Shown: positions 32,952 through 41,755, numbered from the stretch's first letter. The stretch: DNA of 41,898 bases from an uncultured Collinsella sp. (GCA_900541205.1 UQIV01000023.1:1-41898), one strand, 5' to 3'. The notes: generated by a model from the sequence alone, not told the origin. Numbers and translations: made by a program.

Positions 32952-33674
32952 TTAGGCGGTTGCGTGGCGCTCGAGGTACTCGGCGCCCACGTTCTCGCGC
33001 TCCCAGCCGCGCACGACCTTGTAGCCCACGGGGCTCAGGAAGACCTCGCACAGCAGCTCGGCGACGGCACCCGTCAGCGAGCACATAAGGACCTGTACCC
33101 AGGTCCAACCAAAGAACGTGTGGCTTACCACAATGGCAAAGACCAGGTTGTCGATAAACTGGCCAACGCCCGTGGACACATAGGAGCGGAAGGCAAAGCT
33201 CGCAAAGTTATTCTTTTTGAGCATACGGCCGAGCGACTGGTTGAGCGTGGAGTTAACCACGGCAGAAACGAGCATTGCCAGCGAAGAGCCCAGCACCACG
33301 TACCAGGTGCCGCCGATGGTGGCGTTAAGGGCATTGTTGACCTCGATCATGCCCGTATCGTAGTACGCGCCCCACATGCCGGGCGTGAGCGAGCACGCCC
33401 AAAAGCACAGGCTCACGGCAAGGTTGACCGCCAGTGCGAGGATAGAGATTTTGATGGATGCCTTGGCGCCAAAGCGCTTGCAGATCATGTCCTGGCACAA
33501 AAACGAAACCCAGCTCACCACAAAGCCGCAATCGAGTGCCAGATACGGCAGGCTGATGAGCTCTTTGTTGGCCAGCAGGTTCATCATGATGACGCTCACG
33601 AAAAACAGCGAAACCGTTGCCGCGGGAATGCTCCGCAACAGGACCTTGTAGTCCTCCATGACCTTCTTGATCAT
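32952..33674 (-). CDS. VUT-family transporter (YhhQ/queuosine-precursor transporter type)
   Basis: A 240-aa membrane protein with about six helices. VSLFFVSVIMMNLLANKEL and the FVVSWVSFLCQDMICKRFG block with the adjacent helix are the VUT (vitamin uptake transporter) hallmarks. Family members import queuosine precursors (YhhQ). AAAGGAG precedes the ATG at 33674. No preQ1 riboswitch was recognised in the 156-bp upstream gap, although a GAGCAG/CTGCTC stem occurs about 30 bp before the start. The gene leads an operon with the SDR; coupling of a transporter with an oxidoreductase leaves the substrate open. Confidence 0.78.
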   Translation of the reverse strand: MIKKVMEDYKVLLRSIPAATVSLFFVSVIMMNLLANKELISLPYLALDCGFVVSWVSFLCQDMICKRFGAKASIKISILALAVNLAVSLCFWACSLTPGMWGAYYDTGMIEVNNALNATIGGTWYVVLGSSLAMLVSAVVNSTLNQSLGRMLKKNNFASFAFRSYVSTGVGQFIDNLVFAIVVSHTFFGWTWVQVLMCSLTGAVAELLCEVFLSPVGYKVVRGWERENVGAEYLERHATA

Positions 33675-33830
33675 TATGTACTCCTTTGGTTTTAGGTTTA
33701 ACGAGCAGGATATCGGACCCGAACTGCTCGGACGCCCCGGTCTTGAGACGACGGTGGGTATGATAGCCGCTCACACGGCATCAGGCAAGCAAACGGCGCG
33801 GCAGCCCCGCAGGACCACCGCGGCGATGCG

Positions 33831-35444
33831 TTAAAAGGCTACGTTGCCAAACTCCGACAGGATGAGGTCGGGGTTGTGGTCGGTTGCCCAATCCACGTTC
33901 CACGGGCTCGTGAACAGCAGCAGCTTGCCGCCGCGCATGTCCTCGACGCGCAGCGTGTCGCGCGTGAGCGAAAGGCCCGGGATATCGATGGTGTCGGGGT
34001 CGTTCTGGATCCAGCGGATGTCCGTATAGGGCAGCGGCTGGCGACGAACCTCAACACGGTACTCGGCCTTGAGACGGCGCTCGAGTACCTCAAACTGCAG
34101 CACGCCAACCACGCCCACGATGACGCTCTCCATGCCGGCACCCAGCTCGCGGAAGATCTGGATGGCGCCCTCCTGGGCAAGCTCCTCCATGCCCTTGACG
34201 AACTGCTTGCGCTTGAGCGTGTCGACCTGTGTAATGCGAGCGAACATCTCGGGGGCAAACGTCGGGATCTGCGGATACTGCACGTGGCGCTTGCCGGAGC
34301 ACACGGTGTCGCCGATGCTAAAGATACCCGGATCGAACAGGCCCACGATATCGCCCGCGTACGCCTCGTCAACAATCGCGCGGTCGTCGGCCATCATCGA
34401 CGTGCCCGTGGCAAGCTTAAGCTTGCGGTTGCCCTGCACGTGGAAGGCATCCATGCCGCGCTCGAACTTACCCGAGCAAATGCGCACAAAGGCGATGCGG
34501 TCGCGGTGGTTCTTGTCCATGTTGGCTTGGATCTTAAACACAAAGCCGCTAAAGTCGTCGCGGCAGGGATCGACCGGCTCGCTGGTGAGCGTATCGGTAT
34601 AGGCGCGCGGCGTCGGGGCCAGACGCAGAAACTCCTTAAGGAAGGGTTCCACGCCAAAGTTGGTAAGCGCCGAGCCAAAGAACGCCGGGCTCAACTTGCC
34701 GCAGGCCACAGCATCCAAGTCGAGCTCGTCGCCGGCACCATCGAGCAGCTCGATGTCGTCCATCAGGTTCTTATGGTTTTCCTCGCCGATGAGCTCGTCC
34801 ATGGAAGGATCGCCCAGCTCGGCCTCGACCTCGGCGACCTTCTTGGTGGCGTTGGCGTGGCCGTCGCCCTCAAAGGCAATGACGCGACGGGTCTGACGGT
34901 CGAACACGCCGCGGAAGTTGCGGCCGCTGCCGATCGGCCAGTTCATGGGATACGTATTGATACCCAGGACGTTCTCGATCTCTTCCATGAGCTCAAACGG
35001 ATCGCGAGCCTCGTGGTCGAGCTTGTTCACAAAGGTGAAGATGGGAATATGGCGCAGCGTACAGACCTTAAAGAGCTTTTTGGTCTGGGCCTCGACGCCC
35101 TTGGCACCGTCGATGACCATGACAGCGGCGTCGGCGGCCATAAGGGTACGGTAGGTATCCTCCGAGAAGTCCTGGTGACCGGGTGTATCGAGGATGTTGA
35201 CGCAGGCGCCGTTGTAGGTGAACTGCAGCACCGAGGAGGTAACGGAGATACCACGCTCCTTCTCGATGTCCATCCAGTCCGAGACGGCATGCTTGGCCGA
35301 GCTCTTGCCCTTGACCGAGCCGGCGGTCTGAATGCTGCCGGTATAGAGCAGCAGCTTCTCAGTCAGTGTGGTCTTACCGGCGTCCGGGTGGCTGATGATC
35401 GCGAATGTGCGGCGCGACGAGATTTCATCCGACAGGCTTGCCAT
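33831..35444 (-). CDS. prfC: Peptide chain release factor 3
   Basis: GTPase that recycles RF1/RF2 from the ribosome after termination. The 537-aa protein shows G1 HPDAGKTT, RERGISVTSS-type switch (EKERGISVTSS), G3 DTPGHQDFSEDTYR, G4 NKLD, and the RF3-specific phrase FEGDGHANATK-like segment after the G domain, then domains II and III to the end. The start at 35444 (MASLSDEI) follows AAAGGAT; earlier in-frame ATGs lack homology. It stands alone; a TACAAT box near 35490 is a plausible -10. Confidence 0.93.
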   Translation of the reverse strand: MASLSDEISSRRTFAIISHPDAGKTTLTEKLLLYTGSIQTAGSVKGKSSAKHAVSDWMDIEKERGISVTSSVLQFTYNGACVNILDTPGHQDFSEDTYRTLMAADAAVMVIDGAKGVEAQTKKLFKVCTLRHIPIFTFVNKLDHEARDPFELMEEIENVLGINTYPMNWPIGSGRNFRGVFDRQTRRVIAFEGDGHANATKKVAEVEAELGDPSMDELIGEENHKNLMDDIELLDGAGDELDLDAVACGKLSPAFFGSALTNFGVEPFLKEFLRLAPTPRAYTDTLTSEPVDPCRDDFSGFVFKIQANMDKNHRDRIAFVRICSGKFERGMDAFHVQGNRKLKLATGTSMMADDRAIVDEAYAGDIVGLFDPGIFSIGDTVCSGKRHVQYPQIPTFAPEMFARITQVDTLKRKQFVKGMEELAQEGAIQIFRELGAGMESVIVGVVGVLQFEVLERRLKAEYRVEVRRQPLPYTDIRWIQNDPDTIDIPGLSLTRDTLRVEDMRGGKLLLFTSPWNVDWATDHNPDLILSEFGNVAF

Positions 35445-35585
35445 GCGGATCCTTTCTTGCATTGAGTGCATTACGTCGATGTAACCGTACTATTGTAGCC
35501 GCGAAATTCCGCCATAGGGCACCTATCAGGACAAATTCATCAGTTGGGGCCTAGGGTAGCAGTCGATGGCGGCACTCCGCAGCAG

Positions 35586-35886
35586 TTTGTCTCGATCTGT
35601 AACATCTAGACGGTTTTTGAACCTCTACCTGTTACAGATTTAGACAAACAGGTGGGCGTCCCAGAAAGATCTCGATCTGTAACATCTAGCCATTCAAAAC
35701 GGGTCTATCTGTTACAGATTGAGATATAAGGATAGACGGGTGGCCAATGTCTCGATCTGTAACATCTAACAGCCAAAAACTTCTCCAGTTGTTACAGATT
35801 GAGACAACCAGGTGGGGCCCGCCAGCAAAATCTCAATCTGTAACAGGTAGCCGTCCAAATCGGTTCCAGATGTTACAGATTGAGAT
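35586..35886. repeat. Array of eight alternating half-repeats at 40-bp steps (four 80-bp palindromic units)
   Basis: The left arm TCTCGATCTGTAACA (or CTCAATC) starts at 35590, 35670, 35750 and 35831; the right arm TGTTACAGATTGAGA (first copy TTTAGA) starts at 35630, 35710, 35790 and 35871. Every arm is thus 40 bp from the next (41 once), orientations alternate, and intervals are 25-26 bp. Unit 1 arms extend to 19 bp (35586-35604 / 35630-35648) and unit 4 arms are perfect over 16 bp. Intervals inside units share an outline (TCTAG-C...CAAAAC). Linkers after units 1 and 3 resemble each other (CAAACAGGTGGG, CAACCAGGTGGG), as do the stretches after units 2 and 4, hinting at a 160-bp higher-order duplication. 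No coding frame is convincing here; the array fills the gap between prfC and the GntR gene. Confidence 0.95.
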
Positions 35887-35935
35887 GAATGAACGGGCGG
35901 ACAATCCCTATTTGCCTCTTGCATAACTGTGCATA

Positions 35936-35969
35936 GTGTATATATACTGTGCTTACCGGTTATATACAC
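35936..35969 (+). promoter_or_regulatory. Putative GntR/YtrA operator
   Basis: GTGTATATA (35936-35944) and TATATACAC (35961-35969) form a perfect 9-bp dyad with a 16-bp spacer, 28 bp before the gntR start. GTGTA...TACAC half-sites are known for YtrA-subfamily GntR repressors, so autoregulation of the GntR-ABC operon is likely. Confidence 0.6.
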
Positions 35970-35996
35970 GTGTAGCCCAACAGCTAAGGAGCCGCT

Positions 35997-36377
35997 GTGG
36001 ACATCATCCTATCCAATTCGAGCGACAAGCCCATCTACGAGCAGATAACCTCGCAGGTCAAGGCTCAGATCTTATCGGGCACGCTCGCTGCGGGAGCCAA
36101 ACTCCCCAGCATCCGTGCACTCGCGAGCGATCTTGGCGTGAGCGTCATCACCACCAAGCGCGCCTACGCCGACCTGGAGCAGCTCGGGTTTATCTGCACC
36201 GCGCAGGGCAAGGGCTGCTTTGTCGCCGAGGGCAACCAGGAGCTTTTGCGCGAAAACCAGCTCTGCCATATCGAAGACCTGCTTGCGAAAGCGGCAAGCC
36301 AAGCCGAAACCCTGGGTGTCACGCGCGACAAGCTGCACGAGATGCTCGACCTGGTAGCCCCCGAAACCATGCAGTAG
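35997..36377 (+). CDS. GntR-family repressor, YtrA subfamily
   Basis: A 126-aa regulator: a GntR winged helix (KPIYEQITSQVKAQILSGTL, then AKLPSIRALASDLGVSVITTKRAYADLEQLGF) followed by only about 50 helical residues, the short dimerisation tail of the YtrA group rather than a ligand domain. The GTG start follows AAGGAG. It leads an operon with an ABC ATPase (24 bp gap) and a permease, the standard YtrA arrangement, and has a matching dyad upstream. Confidence 0.9.
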   Translation: MDIILSNSSDKPIYEQITSQVKAQILSGTLAAGAKLPSIRALASDLGVSVITTKRAYADLEQLGFICTAQGKGCFVAEGNQELLRENQLCHIEDLLAKAASQAETLGVTRDKLHEMLDLVAPETMQ

Positions 36378-36400
36378 CCATCTGCAAGAAAGGTTATACC

Positions 36401-37282
36401 ATGCAAAACTTGCTTGAACTCAAAGGCATCTCACGCACTGTAAGCGACCGCTTTTCGCTGCGCGACGTCACGCTTGCCGTAGAGCCCGGCCAGATCGTTG
36501 GCTTTGTGGGCGCAAACGGTGCCGGCAAGACGACGACCATTCGCGCCGCGCTTGGGCTTATCAAACTCGATGCCGGCGAGGTGCACCTGTTTGGGCAGCG
36601 CTGTGGCGCCGACGCGTCCGATGAGACGCAGCGTTGTCTGCGCACTCGTGTCGGCCTCGTGCTGGACACATGCCCCTTCCCCTCCACGCTCAAGATGGGC
36701 CAGATCGAGTCACTCGTAGGCCCGGCGTACCCCACGTGGGACCGCGAAACGTTCGCCGGATTCATCAACCGATTTGGTCTCGATCCCAAGACAAAGGTCA
36801 AGGACCTCTCCCGCGGCATGGGCATGAAACTGCAGCTTGCCTGTGCACTCAGCCACAATGCCAAACTGCTCGTTTTGGACGAAGCCACCGCGGGCCTCGA
36901 TCCCATGGCACGCGAGGAACTGCTCGATGAGCTGCTTGCCTTTGTTTCCGACGGCCAGCACAGCGTGTTGCTCTCGAGCCACATTACGTCCGACCTCGAT
37001 CGCACCGCTGATCGCGTCATCTGCATCGATAACGGCTCGATTGCGTTTGACCTACCGCGCGAGGACATTACCGACCGCGCCGGCATCGCCCACTGCACCC
37101 AGGCGCAGGCTGCCGAGCTTATGGCTTGCGTCGAAGGCGCCCGTGCCGCCCGCCACGCTTATAGCGTGGACGTGCTCGTGCCCAACCGTCGCGAAACGCT
37201 CGAGGCCTTTCCCGAGATTCCCTGCGATCGGGCAACCATTGATGACTACCTGCGCCTCACGCTGAAAGGGGCTTCGAAATGA
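36401..37282 (+). CDS. ABC transporter ATP-binding protein
   Basis: A 293-aa ABC ATPase of the drug/peptide exporter type (YtrB/BcrA-like). Walker A is GANGAGKTT (about 37-45), the signature LSRGMGMKLQL replaces the usual LSGGQ, a form typical of the YtrB group. Walker B is LLVLDEAT followed by AGLDP, and the switch histidine is in LLSSHI. The C-terminal 70 residues are the accessory region of this group. The ATG at 36401 follows AGAAAGG. It overlaps the permease start by 4 bp. Confidence 0.9.
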   Translation: MQNLLELKGISRTVSDRFSLRDVTLAVEPGQIVGFVGANGAGKTTTIRAALGLIKLDAGEVHLFGQRCGADASDETQRCLRTRVGLVLDTCPFPSTLKMGQIESLVGPAYPTWDRETFAGFINRFGLDPKTKVKDLSRGMGMKLQLACALSHNAKLLVLDEATAGLDPMAREELLDELLAFVSDGQHSVLLSSHITSDLDRTADRVICIDNGSIAFDLPREDITDRAGIAHCTQAQAAELMACVEGARAARHAYSVDVLVPNRRETLEAFPEIPCDRATIDDYLRLTLKGASK

Positions 37283-37977
37283 AACGCGCCTTTATGTCCG
37301 AGCTCGCTATCGCTCGCACGCTCGTCCCGAGCATCGCGGGCGTCAGCCTGTTCATCTTCGTCGTGCTGACCCTCGCCAACACGTCGGGCGGCGACTCTGG
37401 CACGAGTGCCGGCGCCTGCGCGGCCAGTGCCATGTCACCCATCATATTCATGAATTCACTGGCCGGTTTCGACAATCAAAACGGTTGGGAGCGTTATCGG
37501 GCAACGCTGCCCTTCTCGCGCAAAGACATTATTTGTGCCCGCTACCTGTGCATCGTTGTCTTCTCGGCCATCATGACCTGCGCCGCCGTACTTTTGAGCA
37601 TCATCGTCCTTCCGCTCTTCAACAGTGTGGGCGTGACCCCGACAGGACAAACCGTCTTTGAGATCGCAATAGCCTCGGCAGCATCAATGCTTATCTCCCT
37701 CATGATGGTGTTCTTGGCACAGCCGCTGTTCTTTCGATTTGGACACATGGAGGCGCTGCGCCTATCCGTTGGCCTGTTTGCCCTGCTTGGCTGCGGCACC
37801 ATGGCCACGCTGAGCTCCTCCAACCCCATCAGCAACTGGCTCATGTCGATTGCCGGAGCGAATCCCGATCCCGCCGTTCTTGGCTGTCTGTGTGCAGGAA
37901 TTGCCGTACTGGCGCTCGCGCTATGTGTAATCAGCTGCGCTGTCAGCACCAAGGTCTATCGAGCGCGCGACCTGTAA
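37279..37977 (+). CDS. ABC-2-type permease
   Basis: A 232-aa membrane protein with six hydrophobic segments: near 15-33, 55-60, 85-110, 125-150, 160-180 and 200-222. FDNQNGWERYRATLPFSRKDIICARYL between the second and third segments is the motif of ABC_2 permeases paired with YtrB-type ATPases. The ATGA overlap with the ATPase gene shows coupled translation. The substrate may be a cell-wall-active peptide, as for YtrBC-like systems, but this is inferred from class only. Confidence 0.85.
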   Translation: MKRAFMSELAIARTLVPSIAGVSLFIFVVLTLANTSGGDSGTSAGACAASAMSPIIFMNSLAGFDNQNGWERYRATLPFSRKDIICARYLCIVVFSAIMTCAAVLLSIIVLPLFNSVGVTPTGQTVFEIAIASAASMLISLMMVFLAQPLFFRFGHMEALRLSVGLFALLGCGTMATLSSSNPISNWLMSIAGANPDPAVLGCLCAGIAVLALALCVISCAVSTKVYRARDL

Positions 37978-38248
37978 TCGACAGCTAAAGGGCTTGGGCG
38001 GCACCCCACCCCATTTACTAGACAAGACGAAGCAGCAACAACGTCGCTAGTACCCTTCACGGTACACCGTTTAGATCTTGGCAACCAAAGAAAGGCCGAC
38101 AGCATATCTCGATTCGAGTCTTAACCAAATGCCTTCTCGAAATATGGCCCTGCCTCGCCACAGCGATATCAAAGCTTCATGGCGGGACGGTATCATCGGA
38201 CGCACGCCGTAAATCTGGCGCGGTCGTTCTTGGGGAGGCATTTCGCCC

Positions 38249-38476
38249 GTGTCGTGGGTCGTCGCAGCATTTGCGTCAGCACTCTTTGCCGGCATCACAT
38301 CCATCTTGGCCAAATGCGGCATCAAACAAACCGATTCCGATGTCGCAACCGCCATCCGTATCTGCGTGGCGCTCGTTTTCGCCTGTGCAAAACACCATCG
38401 CCATTGTGCTGAGGAAACTCTAAACGACAACCGCGCGAGGTCGCAAACACACGACCCCGCGCGGCTTCTTTCTTAA
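38249..38476 (+). pseudogene. Remnant of an EamA-family transporter gene
   Basis: The GTG at 38249 lies 10 nt after GGGGAGG and starts MSWVVAAFASALFAGITSIL followed by AKCGIKQTDSDVATAIRICVALVFA, the exact beginning of small EamA transporters (first helix, then AKIGI...SNLATAIRT). After about 47 codons the similarity breaks off and the frame ends at 38476 in unrelated polar residues. The missing body appears deleted, since the gene's likely terminator follows directly. The 270 bp before it (37978-38248) hold no recognisable gene. Confidence 0.65.
38431..38475 (+). terminator. Terminator after the EamA remnant
   Basis: CCGCGCGAGGTCG pairs with CGACCCCGCGCGG (one mismatch) across CAAACACA and is followed by CTTCTTTCTT. 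It separates the remnant from the converging ferredoxin gene. Confidence 0.8.
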
Positions 38477-38502
38477 TGAGTTTTGGGGCAGACCGACAGC
38501 CG

Positions 38503-39294
38503 TTACATCCTCACGCCGAGCTTGGGATGCCTGTACTGACCGTGGGAGGCCGTGCGCTTACCGCGCGAGATGGCAATCTTTGGACAACAGTGCAGGCAAC
38601 GAAGGCAGGCTGCACACTCCGGCTTTGTCCAAACGGGAAGGCCGTCGCGCATCTCGATCGCCGCCATGGGGCAGCGCTTGGCACACAGGCTGCAGCCGAT
38701 GCAGCGATCGGCATCGACGGCAAACTTGTTCGTCTGTTGCATGCGCGGCAGCCCAATTGCGTGATACGCGCACGATGCAAACAGAGGCACGCGATGGCGC
38801 ATCATGTTGCCCGTGCGGCGCGCCCGAACTGCCTTAATCGCCGCATCGATCTGCACCTCGGCCGCCTTGTTGATGTTCTCGACCTTTTCGGAGTCGGACA
38901 AATCAAACACGGGCGTCCAGGTATCGGGCATCTTGACGCTCATCGCTGCATCCAACTCGAGCCCACTCTCGTGTAGCAGGTTGCGGGCAAACTTGCCCGA
39001 TTGCCCGGTCGTCGAACCATATGTCGAGACATAGAACGTATACAACCGCTCGCCGCCCTTTGCGCCGGCAGCAATCGACAGGTCAGCAGTCTTTAAAAAC
39101 TCGATCACCGGCGTCGGCAAGCCACAGGCATACACCGGGGCGACAAACCCCAGCTGGCGGGGACCTTCCGTCACGGCAAGGTGAAGGGCCTCGGCATCAA
39201 AACGCTCAATCGACATAACTTTGTCGTCTGTCGCCGCTGCAATGCGACGCGCCACATGACCGCTGTTCCCCGTCGCGCTAAAGTACAGAATCAT
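38503..39294 (-). CDS. Flavodoxin-ferredoxin fusion protein (EFR1 type)
   Basis: A 263-aa cytoplasmic electron-transfer protein. ILYFSATGNSGHVARRI at the start is the flavodoxin FMN loop, and LGFVAPVYACGLPTPVIEFL a second flavin loop. The C-terminus holds two 4Fe-4S motifs, CIGCSLCAKRCP and CAACLRCLHCCP. This is the EFR1-type architecture common in anaerobes. The start at 39294 follows AGAGGT; a longer open frame upstream overlaps the ClC gene and lacks homology. The ClC gene ends 35 bp upstream on the same strand, so they may be co-transcribed. Confidence 0.87.
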   Translation of the reverse strand: MILYFSATGNSGHVARRIAAATDDKVMSIERFDAEALHLAVTEGPRQLGFVAPVYACGLPTPVIEFLKTADLSIAAGAKGGERLYTFYVSTYGSTTGQSGKFARNLLHESGLELDAAMSVKMPDTWTPVFDLSDSEKVENINKAAEVQIDAAIKAVRARRTGNMMRHRVPLFASCAYHAIGLPRMQQTNKFAVDADRCIGCSLCAKRCPMAAIEMRDGLPVWTKPECAACLRCLHCCPKIAISRGKRTASHGQYRHPKLGVRM

Positions 39295-39329
39295 CTCGAA
39301 CCTCTGGAATTGACTCGTGGCAAACCGCG

Positions 39330-40634
39330 CTACTTGCGCAGCGGCTTGGGCAGCGGAATGCCGGCGGCGATAACGGCGGCGATGATCATGCAGACGATAC
39401 CCTTGAGCGGGAAGCACATGAGCAGCAGACCCACAACCATGACGGGCTGGCGCATGACGGCGCCCATCGTCGATGCCGTGCAGACGGCGACACAAAAGAC
39501 CGGATCGGCGCCGGTGAGGATGGCAAGGCCATAGCCCAGACTTACGCCCGAGAAGATAACGGGGAAGAAGTGGCCTCCGCGCCAGCCCAAGTTGATGAGG
39601 GCAGGGGTTAGCATGGCCTTGACCAGACCGGTCGCGATGAGCACGCCGGCGGGAATGGTCAGGTAGGTTTCCATGAGCACGTCTGCTTGCGTCTCGCCGG
39701 CAAACATGGTGTACGGCAGAACCGTGCCACAGATGGCGAGCGCCAAACCAGCCAGCATAGCCTTGACGACAGGACGCTCCCCTATTGCATGGGACAGCGC
39801 CTCGCTCGCGTGCTCAGAGACAAAGTACAGCCAACCGCATACGGTGCCGACCAACGCCAGCGGAATGAGCCAGACAAGTTCCAGGTTGCCCACCTCGGCG
39901 GACTCGAACCTGGGCATGCCCATGCCGCCGCCCACAAGCTGGCCAAGCAGCAGGTAGGTGCCCAGACCGCCGGCAATCGCAATGCCGTAGACCACCGTCT
40001 TTTGCGCCTTGGGCAGCTTGATGGTGATCTCGCCGGACGCGGTCTCATCGTCGACGTCTTTGCCCTGGCCGTCGGCGCTACCGGCGAGCGGAGCCACAAA
40101 GCCAAAGACGGGCGCGGTAAAGAGCGCCGTCAGGGCAGCCTGGGTACCCAGCAGCGTGAGCTCCCTAAACTCGGTGCCAAAGCGACGCATGCGGTCGCCG
40201 ACCCAGCTGCACAGACCCGCGATAACGCCGGTCAGGCCGGCCTCCGGTCCAATACTTCCGCCAAACAGCAGCGGCAGCAATGCCGCGAGCGAAAGCTGGC
40301 CCAGGTTGTCGTACGGGTAGCGCCCGTCTTGCTTGACCTTAGCCATCACCTGATTGAGGTCATCGGTCTTGGTGCCTGTCATCTTTTCGTACAGACCGAT
40401 TAACAGGCCGCCCAGCAGGCAGACAAAAAACGGGTACGGCAGAAAGCCAAACGGGCCGCTGGCGAGCTCGGGCGAAGAGACACCCAGCATATGCGGGACC
40501 TCGGTCCACAAATAATCAATGCCGTGCTCCATCGCAAAAAAGAACAGCCAGACTGCGGCGCCCGCGAACGCACCGGTCACGGCAACACTAACTAAAAACA
40601 GCGCGCGGTTCGTGGGTTTGGCAAGGTTATCCAT
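39330..40634 (-). CDS. ClC-family chloride channel/transporter
   Basis: A 434-aa membrane protein. GGSIGPEAGLTGVIAGL is the ClC anion-pathway signature GxxGPEA; the following helices and WRGGHFFPVIFSGVSLGYG (the second GxFxP signature) agree. The glutamate in GPEA is the gating glutamate. It mediates chloride (or fluoride) transport, often in acid resistance; fluoride-type ClCs have a different signature (GxREGT...), so chloride is favoured. GGGAGG precedes the ATG. Confidence 0.88.
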   Translation of the reverse strand: MDNLAKPTNRALFLVSVAVTGAFAGAAVWLFFFAMEHGIDYLWTEVPHMLGVSSPELASGPFGFLPYPFFVCLLGGLLIGLYEKMTGTKTDDLNQVMAKVKQDGRYPYDNLGQLSLAALLPLLFGGSIGPEAGLTGVIAGLCSWVGDRMRRFGTEFRELTLLGTQAALTALFTAPVFGFVAPLAGSADGQGKDVDDETASGEITIKLPKAQKTVVYGIAIAGGLGTYLLLGQLVGGGMGMPRFESAEVGNLELVWLIPLALVGTVCGWLYFVSEHASEALSHAIGERPVVKAMLAGLALAICGTVLPYTMFAGETQADVLMETYLTIPAGVLIATGLVKAMLTPALINLGWRGGHFFPVIFSGVSLGYGLAILTGADPVFCVAVCTASTMGAVMRQPVMVVGLLLMCFPLKGIVCMIIAAVIAAGIPLPKPLRK

Positions 40635-40759
40635 CGGGTCCTCCCGCGGTCAAAGTCGACATAGATACGTTTTATTGTAGAGCGAGCGTGGCCCAGGCAA
40701 GCCAACCGTCTGCGCTGCAAACGGAGCCACCGGGGACCACGGCGGGACAGGCTCAAGGC

Positions 40760-41293
40760 TTATCCGTTGATAATTGATGCGATTTCGCGCAGATCCTCGG
40801 CAAAGTAAATGCCTTGCTGGCGCTGCGGGCTCGAAAGTCCCTTATCAATCATGTGCTCGAGCAACGCCTTGAGGTCGTTGTAGTAGCCCCCGAGGTTGTA
40901 CAGGATGCACGGCGCATCGAGATGCCCCAACGACACGGCGGACATGACCTCGGCAATCTCCTCGAGCGTGCCCGTGCCACCCGGGAAGGCAACGAACGCG
41001 TCACCGAGCTCAATCATCTTTGCTTTACGCTCTGCCATATCGCTCGTCACGATGAGGTCGTCAATACCGTCGTGCTGAAACTCGGCCTCGATAAAAAAGC
41101 TCGGCTCAACACCCGTCACGTGTCCACCTGCCTCGAGTACGCTATCGGCGAGCGCGCCCATCAGGCCCGATTTGGACCCGCCGTATACCAGCGCGTGCCC
41201 GTTGGAGCCAATCCAGTTGCCCAGCTCTTGCACCGCAGGCAGAAATGCTGGGTCGTCACCAACGCTGGCGCCCAGGTATACCGTGATATTCAT
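40760..41293 (-). CDS. LOG-family protein (putative cytokinin-riboside phosphate phosphoribohydrolase)
   Basis: A 177-aa Rossmann-fold hydrolase. VYGGSKSGLMGALAD and PGGTGTLEE are the two LOG signatures, the second binding the phosphoribosyl part of AMP-like substrates. Bacterial members cleave nucleoside monophosphates to base and ribose phosphate. GAGGGGG precedes the start at 41293. The K+ channel gene ends 36 bp upstream on the same strand. Confidence 0.88.
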   Translation of the reverse strand: MNITVYLGASVGDDPAFLPAVQELGNWIGSNGHALVYGGSKSGLMGALADSVLEAGGHVTGVEPSFFIEAEFQHDGIDDLIVTSDMAERKAKMIELGDAFVAFPGGTGTLEEIAEVMSAVSLGHLDAPCILYNLGGYYNDLKALLEHMIDKGLSSPQRQQGIYFAEDLREIASIING

Positions 41294-41329
41294 ATTCAGT
41301 CCCCCTCGTCGTGACGCGCGGCGCCCGTT

Positions 41330-41755
41330 CTAGCGTTGGCGTCGGCGATATTCGCGCACACGGCGCGACAGGTCGGCGAGCTCGTCACGATCGAGCTCCT
41401 CTAAATGCTCAAGATCGTCCATAAAGCGCGCCATGGTGTCCTTTTGGCGCAGCTTGATGAGCGTATTGCAGTAGTTCACTGCCACGCCTGTGAGCATAGC
41501 GATGTAGAAGATGCTGATAACGCTCAGGATGACGGTAATGGCGCGGGCGACCGGTGTTTCGGCCGGAATATCGCCAAAGCCGATGGTCGAGACGGTCTCA
41601 AAGCTAAACCAGAGCCCGTCGCCAAACGTGAGGGTCGTGGGCTCGGACAGCCAGACAGCCGTTGAGCACAGCAGATAGAAGACGAGAAACAGGCCCGTGA
41701 TGCGCGCAAAACCAGCCTGGCGTAACACGTCGGCAAGCGTCCTCAACTTGTTCAT
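41330..41755 (-). CDS. Two-transmembrane potassium channel
   Basis: A 141-aa membrane protein with two helices (about 18-37 and 74-97) around a pore loop, FETVSTIGFGDIP, whose TIGFGD is the K+ selectivity filter (variant of TVGYGD). A charged coiled-coil tail (KDTMARFMDDLEHLEELDRDEL) follows. The start at 41755 follows AAGGGG; the frame is open upstream to 41806 with no homology. It resembles KcsA-like channels without a regulatory domain. It may share a transcript with the LOG gene. Confidence 0.85.
   Translation of the reverse strand: MNKLRTLADVLRQAGFARITGLFLVFYLLCSTAVWLSEPTTLTFGDGLWFSFETVSTIGFGDIPAETPVARAITVILSVISIFYIAMLTGVAVNYCNTLIKLRQKDTMARFMDDLEHLEELDRDELADLSRRVREYRRRQR

Noticed and set aside
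33675..33830. preQ1 riboswitch before the VUT transporter
   Set aside because: The A-rich tail and loop sequence of the preQ1-I aptamer were not found; only a small GAGCAG/CTGCTC stem is present.
35586..35886. CRISPR array
   Set aside because: Repeats are only about 15 bp, alternate in orientation and no cas genes are in the window; the intervals also resemble one another.
35766..35969. 67-codon minus-strand open frame in the repeat array
   Set aside because: It runs through the repeats, has no ribosome binding site and no recognisable protein sequence.
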